A DNA stretch of 17,375 nt from Planctomycetaceae bacterium (GTDB taxonomy: Bacteria > Planctomycetota > Planctomycetia > Pirellulales > Thermoguttaceae): NCBI GenBank assembly GCA_031259095.1, contig JAIRLW010000391.1:1-17375 (forward strand), given 5' to 3'. The first letter of the stretch is position 1; each line of letters starts with the position of its first letter. The notes beneath the pieces are model-generated. The model ran no database searches. It was given only the letters and a program-made list of their open reading frames with translations, and had not been told where the DNA came from. The position numbers were made by a program, and so were the translations under genes. Shown here one piece after another: positions 1-6,389 of this stretch.

Positions 1-363
1 CCGAAAGTTGATGAATCTCTTGAACGTTTCGCACGATTGGCTGCTGAAAATGAAGAAGTTCTTGATGAATTGATTGACGAAATATTTGAAAACGCGATTA
101 TTCATCAAACACCCGACGAAATTGTCCTTGATTCGTCAACATTACAATCCCGCCGAACCGCAACACTTCGGGAATTTTTCGTTCGACTTTGGAAACGTAA
201 CAATTGGTCGTTGCGCGATTTGGGGTTTGAACAATGGGATTCTTTGGTTGCTTTTTTCCGTTCAGAAATGGGTCGTTACGAAATGCGGGGTTCCGTGATT
301 GCCGAACATCACAACGGACGCTTTATCCTTCGGCGAGTCGCGGCAGACTTGGAAGGGAAATAG
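1..363 (+). CDS. tilS: tRNA(Ile)-lysidine synthase TilS, C-terminal part (5' end outside window)
   Basis: The reading frame is open from base 1 and ends at TAG 361-363, giving about 120 residues of a protein whose start lies before the window. TilS is a cytoplasmic ATP-dependent enzyme that converts C34 of the AUA-reading tRNA(Ile) to lysidine. The visible part resembles the region after the catalytic N-terminal domain: a helical stretch (ARLAAENEEVLDELIDEI), an arginine-rich segment (QSRRTATLREFFVRLWKR) and a closing beta-like stretch (MRGSVIAEHHNGRFILRR), comparable to the LPGG..v.r....l.i.r ending of short-form TilS. No separate TilS_C domain follows, so it would be a short form. The catalytic SGGxDS motif is not in the window, so the assignment rests on the tail alone. 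Its last 41 bases overlap the 3' end of the opposing kinase gene. Confidence 0.6.
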   Translation, partial: PKVDESLERFARLAAENEEVLDELIDEIFENAIIHQTPDEIVLDSSTLQSRRTATLREFFVRLWKRNNWSLRDLGFEQWDSLVAFFRSEMGRYEMRGSVIAEHHNGRFILRRVAADLEGK

Positions 364-1030
364 TGAATTGCGTACCATAATTCAGTTCACTTTGCACGGC
401 AATTCGACCGCCGTGTGCCTGAATAATTTTACGAGTGGTCGCCAACCCAAGACCGCTTCCGCCGCGTTTGGTTGAGAAAAAAGCATCGTAAAGATGATTC
501 AACGTTTTTTCGTCAATTCCAAAACCGGTGTCAATCAGATCAATCGCAATTTCGTTTCCGCCGGAACGTGTTCGGATCATCAGTTGCCCGCCGTCCGGCA
601 TTGCTTGCTGAGCGTTGAGAACCAAATTCAGCAACGCCCGATGGAATGAACGCCGATCCAGCAACACGGTTGGCAAATCACTTGCCAGATACGCGATAAT
701 TTCAATTTTGGATTCTTCGGCTTTGGGGCGGAAAAATTCAATGATTTCCCGAATTTCACGATTCACATCACTTGGTTGGAGTTCGAGATTGTGAGCGCGT
801 GCAAAGTTGAGAAAATCATTGAGAAGGTCTTCCAACCGGCTGCATTCACGCTGAACAACTTCAATTTTCCGAAGCGCACGCCGTCCCTGCGGAAGATCGA
901 CCTCTTCGAGGTCTTCTGCCAGAAGTTCCATATTAAGCCGGATAGTCGATAACGGATTCTTAATTTCGTGTGCCAAACCTCCCGCTAATCGGGCAATTTC
1001 GGTATATTGTTCCTGAAGTTGCTGATCGAT
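323..1030 (-). CDS. NtrB-like two-component sensor histidine kinase
   Basis: This is a soluble kinase core of about 235 residues that should autophosphorylate on His and pass the phosphate to a response regulator, which is not in the window. Counting from the proposed start, the HisKA H-box is LAHEIKNPLSTI with the phosphorylated His at about 21. The ATPase domain follows: N-box NLVLNAQQAM (Asn about 139), G1 box DTGFGID (about 167-173), F-box DAFFSTK and G2 box GSGLGL (about 191-196). There is no sensor or transmembrane domain. The frame is open upstream to a stop at 1133-1135 but contains no ATG, GTG or TTG before the conserved H-box region. TTG 974-976 would cut into the conserved LAGGLAHE block and is unlikely. 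I place the start at ATC 1028-1030 because GGGAG lies six bases before it and the result (IDQQLQEQYTEIARLAGG) matches the usual N-terminus of this group. An alternative is an ATG at 1066-1068 in another frame with one T lost from the run near 1043. The 3' end overlaps tilS. Confidence 0.8.
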   Translation of the reverse strand: MDQQLQEQYTEIARLAGGLAHEIKNPLSTIRLNMELLAEDLEEVDLPQGRRALRKIEVVQRECSRLEDLLNDFLNFARAHNLELQPSDVNREIREIIEFFRPKAEESKIEIIAYLASDLPTVLLDRRSFHRALLNLVLNAQQAMPDGGQLMIRTRSGGNEIAIDLIDTGFGIDEKTLNHLYDAFFSTKRGGSGLGLATTRKIIQAHGGRIAVQSELNYGTQFTISLPSLPRLAEG

Positions 1031-1041
1031 AGTTGACTCCC
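1028..1041 (-). promoter_or_regulatory. Ribosome binding site with non-AUG (ATC) start of the kinase gene
   Basis: On the - strand GGGAG (1041-1037) is followed by six bases and then ATC (1030-1028), in frame with the kinase. It is the only well-placed Shine-Dalgarno in the open frame, which has no ATG, GTG or TTG upstream of the conserved H-box. It could be a genuine ATC start, or a mutated ATG that silences the gene. Confidence 0.45.
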
Positions 1042-1112
1042 AAAAATAATAAAGAGAACATAAAACATAAAAAACGATATGCCGGTTGCCGGCGACATCA
1101 TCATAATCAATT

Positions 1113-1198
1113 TTAAGGCAACTTCTAAAAACTTATTTCTTCACCAACTAAAATCGATTTTAGTCGATTTCGGTCGAAGTTTTTAGAAGTTCCCTTAA
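1113..1198. repeat. Inverted-repeat intergenic element, copy 1
   Basis: The outer 22 bases at each end are complementary with one mismatch: TTAAGGCAACTTCTAAAAAC on the left against GTTTTTAGAAGTTCCCTTAA on the right. The core contains the palindrome ACTAAAATCGATTTTAGT followed by CGATTTCGGTCGAAG. The same arms and core recur at 11724, 15193 and 17213 in the same orientation. Confidence 0.85.
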
Positions 1199-1287
1199 GA
1201 TTGTAACCCAAGAATGGAGCAATTCAAGATAGTCGATAGACCCAAAATACCTTTCCTAAATACGAATTTTGAGTTAAAAAATCATTT

Positions 1288-1354
1288 GTCCCTTTTGTTT
1301 TTATTGCCTTTTACTCAATTTTAGGGACATTGGGGACATCAGGGACAATTGGGA
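1288..1354. repeat. GGGACNNNN 9 bp repeat array, copy 1
   Basis: The right side is four units at exactly 9 bp spacing (GGGACATTG, GGGACATCA, GGGACAATT, GGGATAAAC). The left side begins with the inverse GTCCC (GTCCCTTTT), so the array is head-to-head. It is preceded by ATCATTTGTCCC, a border also present at 11914. Confidence 0.75.
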
Positions 1355-1376
1355 TAAACATTCGCCGTATGCTAAA

Positions 1377-1476
1377 AGGGAACTTCTAAAAACCTTGTTT
1401 CTCAAATATTGCGTCATTAAAAATAAAGACTTGAAAATATTTTTCGGGTAAAAAATTAGGTTTTTAGAAGTTGCCT
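1377..1476. repeat. Inverted-repeat intergenic element, copy 2 (divergent core)
   Basis: The ends AGGGAACTTCTAAAAACCT and AGGTTTTTAGAAGTTGCCT are complementary with one mismatch over 19 bases. The core lacks the ATCGAT repeats and is plain AT-rich sequence, so only the arms are shared with the other copies. Confidence 0.8.
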
Positions 1477-1564
1477 AAAGCATATAGTTAATAAAGTGTT
1501 GCCCCTAGCAGAGCAAGGAAAATAAAAAAGGTAATTTATGACCGTTCAAAGACTATTCCGAAAT

Positions 1565-2443
1565 TTACCAAGTTTGAAGCGGAAACAAATTATTTTTTTG
1601 GAGTGTTTCGATAAAATTGGGATCAAGCAAAACATTCAATTCACGTCGTCGCCAATTGTTACAGTGGAAATTTTTATCGTCTTGGCTGCAACAAAGCGAT
1701 TCTGTTGCGGCTTCTTTTCCGACAAGGCAACCCGGATGAACATTGACTTCACACCGTATTGGAGAATATCGGACAATCTCGAAAATTCGATTCCATGCGT
1801 TCCAGTCCATTTTTCCGCTGTCCAACGCTCCAAAATAACAATGATCCTGTTTCATGTTTTTTGCACAAAAATTGAGAATCATCATTTTGACGTCGCCAAT
1901 CGGCAACAGTGTTCGTAGCGGAAAGAACCGTTTCCAATTTCCGTAACGTTCACAAGGAACACGAACCGCCAAACCACGAGCGTTTGCGGCATTCGTCAAA
2001 AGATTTCCGATTGGCGGTATTGCGTGAATATGTTGATGGGAATCGAGATGATCCGTTTGAATTTTATAACGTTTTTCAAATTCGTTCATTAATTGAAGTT
2101 GGGCGTTGAATTCAATCTGAACTTGTTCCAAAAATTCCGGTCGGGCAACATTGCTCCACAACGACAGAAAATGACGCCGAAATAAACCGTTTGCATCAAT
2201 CAGAAGCGGAATATGTTGCGGCGCGGCAACCGGACGTCCGCTGGTCAACGTAAAATGAAGACCGACACGGAGTTGCGGCGTATATTTCCGAACTGCCAGA
2301 CAAGCGTTTTCCGCTTCGGGCATATTGACCATCAGACTCGCCGACGAAACAGAACCAAACTGTACCGCTTCAAGAATTGCCGTGTTACGCGAAACCGAAA
2401 AACCGAGATCGTCTGCCGTAATAATTAACATCAAGTTCACCAT
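1565..2443 (-). CDS. YdjC/ChbG family carbohydrate deacetylase
   Basis: The product of up to 292 residues belongs to the YdjC/ChbG family, cytosolic metal-dependent enzymes that remove N-acetyl groups from chitooligosaccharides or related sugars. Visible motifs are IITADDLGFS at residues 8-16 with the two metal-associated Asp, VGLHFTLTSGRPV with His at about 63, LDSHQHIHAIP with His at about 136-140, and NVHPGC near the C-terminus. Length and motif order are normal. The first ATG (2441-2443) has no clear Shine-Dalgarno; GGTGA lies just before a second ATG at 2429-2431, which would give a protein four residues shorter and equally good. The natural substrate cannot be told from the sequence, and no sugar-uptake genes adjoin it. 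It is flanked by repeat elements on both sides, so it probably forms its own transcript. Confidence 0.85.
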   Translation of the reverse strand: MVNLMLIITADDLGFSVSRNTAILEAVQFGSVSSASLMVNMPEAENACLAVRKYTPQLRVGLHFTLTSGRPVAAPQHIPLLIDANGLFRRHFLSLWSNVARPEFLEQVQIEFNAQLQLMNEFEKRYKIQTDHLDSHQHIHAIPPIGNLLTNAANARGLAVRVPCERYGNWKRFFPLRTLLPIGDVKMMILNFCAKNMKQDHCYFGALDSGKMDWNAWNRIFEIVRYSPIRCEVNVHPGCLVGKEAATESLCCSQDDKNFHCNNWRRRELNVLLDPNFIETLQKNNLFPLQTW

Positions 2444-2522
2444 GCGTCATAACCGCAAAAAAAATGCTAAAAACAGTAACAATCAAAATTTTAAAAAGAG
2501 CAAATCGATTGAAATTGACATT

Positions 2523-2633
2523 AGGGCATCTCTAAAAATTAATTTTATTTCGATTTTCAGTCGATTGAAGTCGATTGAAATCGATTAAAATCGAATCGTT
2601 TGTTTTTGGAAAAGGGTCTATTGAGAGGTTCCC
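2523..2633. repeat. Inverted-repeat intergenic element, copy 3 (degenerate)
   Basis: The left border AGGGCATCTCTAAAAA and right border GAGAGGTTCCC are imperfect inverses. The core is a run of TCGATT-containing units at 10-11 bp spacing (CAGTCGATTGA, AGTCGATTGAA, ATCGATTAAA). It lies between the 3' end of hydE and the 5' end of the YdjC-like gene. Confidence 0.7.
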
Positions 2634-2635
2634 AT

Positions 2636-2662
2636 TAATCAATATAATCAATATAATCAATA
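2636..2662. repeat. Perfect 9 bp tandem repeat, three copies
   Basis: TAATCAATA occurs three times without mismatch directly after repeat copy 3 and 11 bases before the hydE stop codon. Confidence 0.9.
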
Positions 2663-2672
2663 CGCCCTTCAA

Positions 2673-3761
2673 TTATTTTGAAGTTATTTCTATTTCGGAA
2701 ATCATATTGGTTTTGGATTGTTGTTCGCGTAACGTCCGGGCGTTTCCTATATTAGTAACAATTTTATATCCAACAGAGGAAACCCGACGGCTTAGACAGG
2801 CACGGCATTCCGCTGCTTCTTCACCTGTACAGATTTTATTGTCGTACAGTTCATATTTTTTTCGTACCTCTATTGGCGAAAGATTGGGCATCACCACATT
2901 GGCTCCGGCTCGCAGTCCCATTTCGCGTCCTTGCGGATCAGCGGTGCCGAGCGCGGTGGTTGACGGAATCAACGCATAAGGAAACATTAACCGCAAAAGA
3001 CCAATTAACCGAAGCGTTAGTTGCAGACCGCCGTTTTTGAAACGATTAAACGGCGTTTCACGATGGGCGATGAATGGTCCGATTCCGATCATTGCCGGTT
3101 CGAGTTGTTGCAAAAACCGTAGATCGTCGATTAGACATTCTGTTGTCTGAAACGGCGAACCAACCATAAAACCGGAACCAACTTGATAACCAATTTTTTT
3201 CAAATTTCTGAGACAATTTTTCCGGTTTTCCAAATTCATTTCGGAAGGATGAAGTTTAGCGTAATGTTCGGTGTTGGCGGTTTCGTGCCGGAGAAGATAA
3301 CGGTTTGCTCCAGCCTGAAAAAACGCTTCATAACTTTCGTACGGTTTTTCACCGATAGAAAGAGTGATTGCGCAATCTGCGTATTGTTGACGGATTGCCG
3401 AAACGATTTCACAAATTCGTTGATCGGTATAAAACGGATCTTCACCGCTTTGCAGGACAAAGGTACGATATCCGAGTTTGTAACCGTTTTCGCAACAAGA
3501 TAGAATTTCGTCCTTTGACAATCTGTAACGTTCTAAGTTACGATTACTCCGCCGAATCCCGCAATAAAAACAATCATTTTTGCAGTAATTGGTGAACTCA
3601 ATCAATCCGCGAATATAAACATCTGTTCCGTAATATTCTTGACGGACATGATCGGCGTGTTGAAAAAGTTCACGGTCATACTGATTTGTTTCGATCAGTT
3701 GTTTCAAATCCGCGTCGGCAATATCGCGGTTTTGATGTAATTGTTCGATAATGGAAGTCAT
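2673..3761 (-). CDS. hydE: [FeFe]-hydrogenase H-cluster maturation radical SAM enzyme HydE
   Basis: HydE is a cytosolic radical SAM enzyme that, with HydF and HydG, builds the diiron subcluster of [FeFe]-hydrogenase. From the ATG at 3761 the protein has 362 residues, a normal length. The radical SAM cluster motif CKNDCFYC has its three Cys at residues 60, 64 and 67. Family blocks VYIRGLIEFTNYC, FVLQSGEDPFYTD, GANRYLLRHETAN, GSGFMVGSPFQT, MIGIGPFIAHRETP and GANVVMPNLSP follow in the right order. The accessory-cluster cysteines are also kept (KICTGEEAAECRACL). A TTG at 3773 preceded by GAGGG would add four residues and is an alternative start. No hydF, hydG or hydrogenase subunit gene is in the window, so partners must lie elsewhere or the gene is a solitary homologue. 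Confidence 0.9.
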   Translation of the reverse strand: MTSIIEQLHQNRDIADADLKQLIETNQYDRELFQHADHVRQEYYGTDVYIRGLIEFTNYCKNDCFYCGIRRSNRNLERYRLSKDEILSCCENGYKLGYRTFVLQSGEDPFYTDQRICEIVSAIRQQYADCAITLSIGEKPYESYEAFFQAGANRYLLRHETANTEHYAKLHPSEMNLENRKNCLRNLKKIGYQVGSGFMVGSPFQTTECLIDDLRFLQQLEPAMIGIGPFIAHRETPFNRFKNGGLQLTLRLIGLLRLMFPYALIPSTTALGTADPQGREMGLRAGANVVMPNLSPIEVRKKYELYDNKICTGEEAAECRACLSRRVSSVGYKIVTNIGNARTLREQQSKTNMISEIEITSK

Positions 3762-3841
3762 AACAGTGAGCAACGGGGGTTATCCCTCGCTGTTGAATGA
3801 GACTTTGAAGAAAAGCCGAATATTAAATTTTGAATTGTTTA

Positions 3842-3922
3842 TCCCTGTCCCAATTTTTCTCTAAAGTCCCATTTGTCCCCTAAAATTGGGGCTAAGGGAC
3901 TTTGGACTCATGGGACTTTAGG
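3842..3922. repeat. GGGAC/GTCCC 9 bp repeat array, copy 2
   Basis: GTCCC units on the left are mirrored by GGGAC units on the right around CTAAAATTGGGGCTAA. This centre is nearly the reverse complement of the centre of the copy at 11921. It lies upstream of hydE, and the left border TTTATCCC is the inverse of GGGATAAAC ending copy 1. Confidence 0.75.
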
Positions 3923-4008
3923 AAAATTCTTTAGATTTCATTCTAATCTAATTCTAGCGCAAGGTAAACTCCGCCGCTAACTGTTGGGAAGTTCTAAAAA
4001 TACTACCG

Positions 4009-4464
4009 TCAATTCTTTGTCGAAAGGTTGAAATCGAACACATTCTTTTTCTTTTTTTCAACAAGAACCGGTTCAATACCGGCAGTTTTCGGATTTTCAT
4101 ATTTTTTGGGAACATGGTAAATGACTGGTAAACCGTTGGGGTATTTCTCTTCCGCTTCTTCCATAGAAAGATCGTTACCCACAATTTCTATTTTTCTAAA
4201 TGTAACGTTATATGTTCCGGCAACGGCGCCGCTGCCGATATCTAAACCAGCCGTTGACAATTTGTATTGTCCTTTTGCGTCCGTAATACCTCCTGCCGCA
4301 TGACCTTCATTGGGATGAACCGGACTGAAGATAATGCTAATTCCCTGCATTGGCTCGCCATCCACTAAAACTTTTCCCGAAACAAATTCCGTATCGTAAG
4401 GACTTTGTTTGGCGCAACCGGTCAATAAGGTCATAAAAACTAAAACAAAAAAACACTTACGCAT
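4009..4464 (-). CDS. Small lipoprotein with carboxypeptidase-regulatory-like domain
   Basis: This is a 151-residue secreted lipoprotein of a type common beside DUF1559 genes in Planctomycetes; its function is unknown. The N-terminus MRKCFFVLVFMTLLTGC is a lipoprotein signal with lipobox LTGC, so the mature protein starts at Cys17 and is anchored in an envelope membrane. The body starts with VSGKVLVDGEPMQGISIIF, the beta-sandwich opening of carboxypeptidase-regulatory-like domains, and continues with GGITDAKGQYKLS and AGTYNVTF. An upstream ATG at 4479 exists, but the Shine-Dalgarno GGAGG lies eight bases before ATG 4464, which decides the start and also puts the signal peptide at the N-terminus. 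It lies 225 bases downstream of the pseudopilin gene on the same strand and is probably functionally linked to it. Confidence 0.85.
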   Translation of the reverse strand: MRKCFFVLVFMTLLTGCAKQSPYDTEFVSGKVLVDGEPMQGISIIFSPVHPNEGHAAGGITDAKGQYKLSTAGLDIGSGAVAGTYNVTFRKIEIVGNDLSMEEAEEKYPNGLPVIYHVPKKYENPKTAGIEPVLVEKKKKNVFDFNLSTKN

Positions 4465-4605
4465 AAGTGATACCTCCATATTAAACAGATTAATTGTTAT
4501 AAAAAAATAAAGATTGTTAAAACGGTTGTAATACTTTCATTACCAATTCGGCTGAAATATTACAATAAAACAAAAAACAGAAACAGGTTAAGAATTTTTT
4601 TACGA

Positions 4606-4638
4606 TAGGGCGGCAACTTTTACAAAGATGCCGTCCTA
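4606..4638. other. Intergenic hairpin between pseudopilin and lipoprotein genes
   Basis: TAGGGCGGCA (4606-4615) and TGCCGTCCTA (4629-4638) pair over ten positions with one G-T pair and a 13-base loop. Neither strand has a T tract directly after it, so it is not a classical Rho-independent terminator. It may attenuate or stabilise the transcript running from the pseudopilin gene into the lipoprotein gene. Confidence 0.45.
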
Positions 4639-4689
4639 TTGCCGCCATACTAATTGTACAAAAAAATTAGTTAATAGCGGGAATACCGG

Positions 4690-6096
4690 TTAAGGAAGAG
4701 ATACGGCTTCACCGCAATTAACTGTTCCCAATTCCGACCAAACGCCGTAACTGAATGTTGCCCCGCCACTATCTGTTAATGTTGCAGGAGCATAGTTACC
4801 GCGATCATCACCATAAGCATTGGCATAGGTAGGGTTAAAGTTAGGTCTTATAACTTTGGTACCGGCTTTATCCAAATTTTTCGTGTTGATGGTGTTTGAG
4901 ATGAAGTGGACAGACGCATCAATGAACGAAATATTCGCTCCGCCCGTATGTTCACTACTTGCAGCAATTTGAAAAAGCATATAATCCTTCCAATAAGCGC
5001 TCGGACTATTTGGAGGAAGCAAAGTATGAAAATAGGCATTGGGCGGATAATTCCCGATTGCCGTTTTTCCCAGATTTAATGGTCTGGTAGGACAATTCTG
5101 TCTATCAGAAGTACTGGGCTTAACAATAGATTGAGACGGATTAAGATATTGCCCGCCGGAACCTTTAAGATTCAAGACATTTTGCGGCGGATGGTAATAC
5201 AAACATTCTATATTGTTTGCAAGGTTCCTCCGGTAATCCGTTGGTTGGTCTTCATCGTGAATGAGACCTTCGCCCAATAACACGCTATTACTGGTTCCAT
5301 CAGTAATGTAATCAAAATTAACAGTAATAAAACCAAATTGACACCATGCTCTTGGACGTGAATTGGAAACACCGGGGCTGTATCCTATATTCTCGGCACT
5401 TTTGATTGTATCGCCGCCGGGCAGGTCGGCATGACTAGCGCGGTAGTTACTCCAAAAGATGGGAATTTTCGAACCTACGGTGCCGGTCGCGGTAAAATCT
5501 GCTGTTGGCGAGTAGGTGGAACCTTTCGCATCCGAAGGACAAAGCAATGCTGCAATACTAACATTGGCTACGGTCGTTTCGGTCACATAATTAACGCCAC
5601 CTGGCGGTCGAGTTTTGAGGATGTCTTCGTAAAGTGCTTGCTGCTCTATGTATGGGAACACTAGAGTCAGCCAGCCGCCTCTTGCGAGTGTGTTCCTTCG
5701 CCAGATTACATCCCAAGCGGAAGCAGGGAAACGTTCTTGGGCACTGTGGAAGTTGTGAACCGCCAAACTCAATTGTTTGATTTTGTTGGTACACGACGTT
5801 CGTCTTGCCGCTTCCCGTGCTGCTTGAACGGCGGGCAACAGAAGTGCGATTAACATCCCGATAATCGCAATCACCACAAGAAGTTCGACCAACGTAAAGC
5901 CGAACCGTGAAGAACGAAGGTGAGAGAAAAAGGTAGAAAAGCAGCATCTGCCGGAAGAAAAATCTTCGTTTCTTTTTACCTTTTCTCTATATCTAGCCCC
6001 CCCCCCCCCCTCACTTGCCCATTTTAACATTTGGCTTTTCTCAAGAAACATCGCCAAAATCCCGTCAACACATTTCACTAAATTTTCCCTCGTCAT
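4690..6096 (-). CDS. DUF1559 pseudopilin-like protein with prepilin motif and in-frame G14 tract
   Basis: This is a planctomycete DUF1559 protein, a family with a type IV prepilin/type II pseudopilin N-terminus and a large extracellular domain of unknown role. The class III signal is GFTLVELLVVIAIIG, with predicted cleavage between Gly66 and Phe67 and Glu at +5. It is followed by LIALLLPAVQAAREAARR, the usual hydrophobic helix end. The C-terminal family motif H-x9-DG appears here as H-x9-DA (HTGGANISFIDA). The start is uncertain. The frame is open to an ATG at 6189, but a likely promoter begins transcription near there. ATG 6096 has AGGAG but only one base of spacing; GTG 6078 has GAGGG at eight bases; ATG 6051 and 6030 are weaker. 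No start codon exists between the G14 tract (5997-6010) and the prepilin motif, so every possible start lies before the tract. The leader is therefore 44 or more residues, unusually long. Confidence 0.85.
   Translation of the reverse strand: MTRENLVKCVDGILAMFLEKSQMLKWASEGGGGARYREKVKRNEDFSSGRCCFSTFFSHLRSSRFGFTLVELLVVIAIIGMLIALLLPAVQAAREAARRTSCTNKIKQLSLAVHNFHSAQERFPASAWDVIWRRNTLARGGWLTLVFPYIEQQALYEDILKTRPPGGVNYVTETTVANVSIAALLCPSDAKGSTYSPTADFTATGTVGSKIPIFWSNYRASHADLPGGDTIKSAENIGYSPGVSNSRPRAWCQFGFITVNFDYITDGTSNSVLLGEGLIHDEDQPTDYRRNLANNIECLYYHPPQNVLNLKGSGGQYLNPSQSIVKPSTSDRQNCPTRPLNLGKTAIGNYPPNAYFHTLLPPNSPSAYWKDYMLFQIAASSEHTGGANISFIDASVHFISNTINTKNLDKAGTKVIRPNFNPTYANAYGDDRGNYAPATLTDSGGATFSYGVWSELGTVNCGEAVSLP
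5997..6010 (-). repeat. Homopolymer G14 tract inside the pseudopilin leader (possible phase-variation switch)
   Basis: Fourteen C on the + strand read as G14 in the coding strand, translated SEGGGGARY. At 14 the frame continues into the prepilin motif. At 15 the codon GGC would be followed at once by TAG. At 13 the frame would read six codons and stop at TAA. This is the longest GC homopolymer in the AT-rich window. Confidence 0.9.
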
Positions 6097-6189
6097 TCTC
6101 CTTATTTTCGAAGGTTTTACTGAAATAATTGCGATTCGCTTACCGCAAACAGACGGTAAAAAAACAGATCGCAATCGACATAGATTCAC

Positions 6190-6218
6190 AGTTTACAACG
6201 AACAAGACAAATTGTCAA
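6190..6218 (-). promoter_or_regulatory. Candidate sigma-70-type promoter of the pseudopilin gene
   Basis: On the - strand TTGACA (6218-6213) is separated by 17 bases from TAAACT (6195-6190). The -35 is perfect and the -10 matches four of six consensus bases. Transcription would begin about 6183, downstream of the first ATG of the open frame, which argues for a later start codon. Confidence 0.5.
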
Positions 6219-6287
6219 GCAGAAAATTTATTTTTTGACAGATTTTCGAGAATTTTTTTAGCGTTCTGATAAGTAAATCGAGATTTC

Positions 6288-6316
6288 TTGACTTTTTGGG
6301 AAAAATTCAGATAATA
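6288..6316 (+). promoter_or_regulatory. Candidate sigma-70-type promoter of the HtrA-like gene
   Basis: TTGACT (6288-6293) is followed after 16 bases by GATAAT, or after 17 by ATAATA (6311-6316). Transcription would begin near 6323, leaving about 65 bases of leader before ATG 6390. It is divergent from the pseudopilin promoter. Confidence 0.5.
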
Positions 6317-6389
6317 AAATTTGCTTCGACAATCGAATACAGTTTTTCCTTATTTTCTTTCAATAATTTTACGGCATTAGTCATGAATT

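Larger units (their letters stand above)
1031..1564. other. Repeat-filled intergenic region between the kinase and the YdjC-like gene
   Basis: This 534-base gap holds no convincing gene. It contains two copies of the AACTTCTAAAAAC inverted-repeat element (1113-1198 and 1377-1476) and one GGGAC 9 bp array (1288-1354) between them. A + strand open frame starting at 1538 runs antisense through the YdjC-like gene and has no recognisable protein features. Confidence 0.7.

Noticed and set aside
323..976. TTG at 974-976 as the kinase start
   Set aside because: It would remove the conserved segment just before the phosphorylated His, and has no Shine-Dalgarno at a proper distance.
1538..1918. 126-codon + strand open frame with a weak ribosome site
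   Set aside because: It lies antisense to the well-supported YdjC-like gene, and its protein has no coherent features.
2636..2662. CRISPR-like repeat array
   Set aside because: Units are 9 bp and directly adjacent, with no spacers; none of the repeats in the window has CRISPR-like repeat and spacer lengths, and no cas gene is present.
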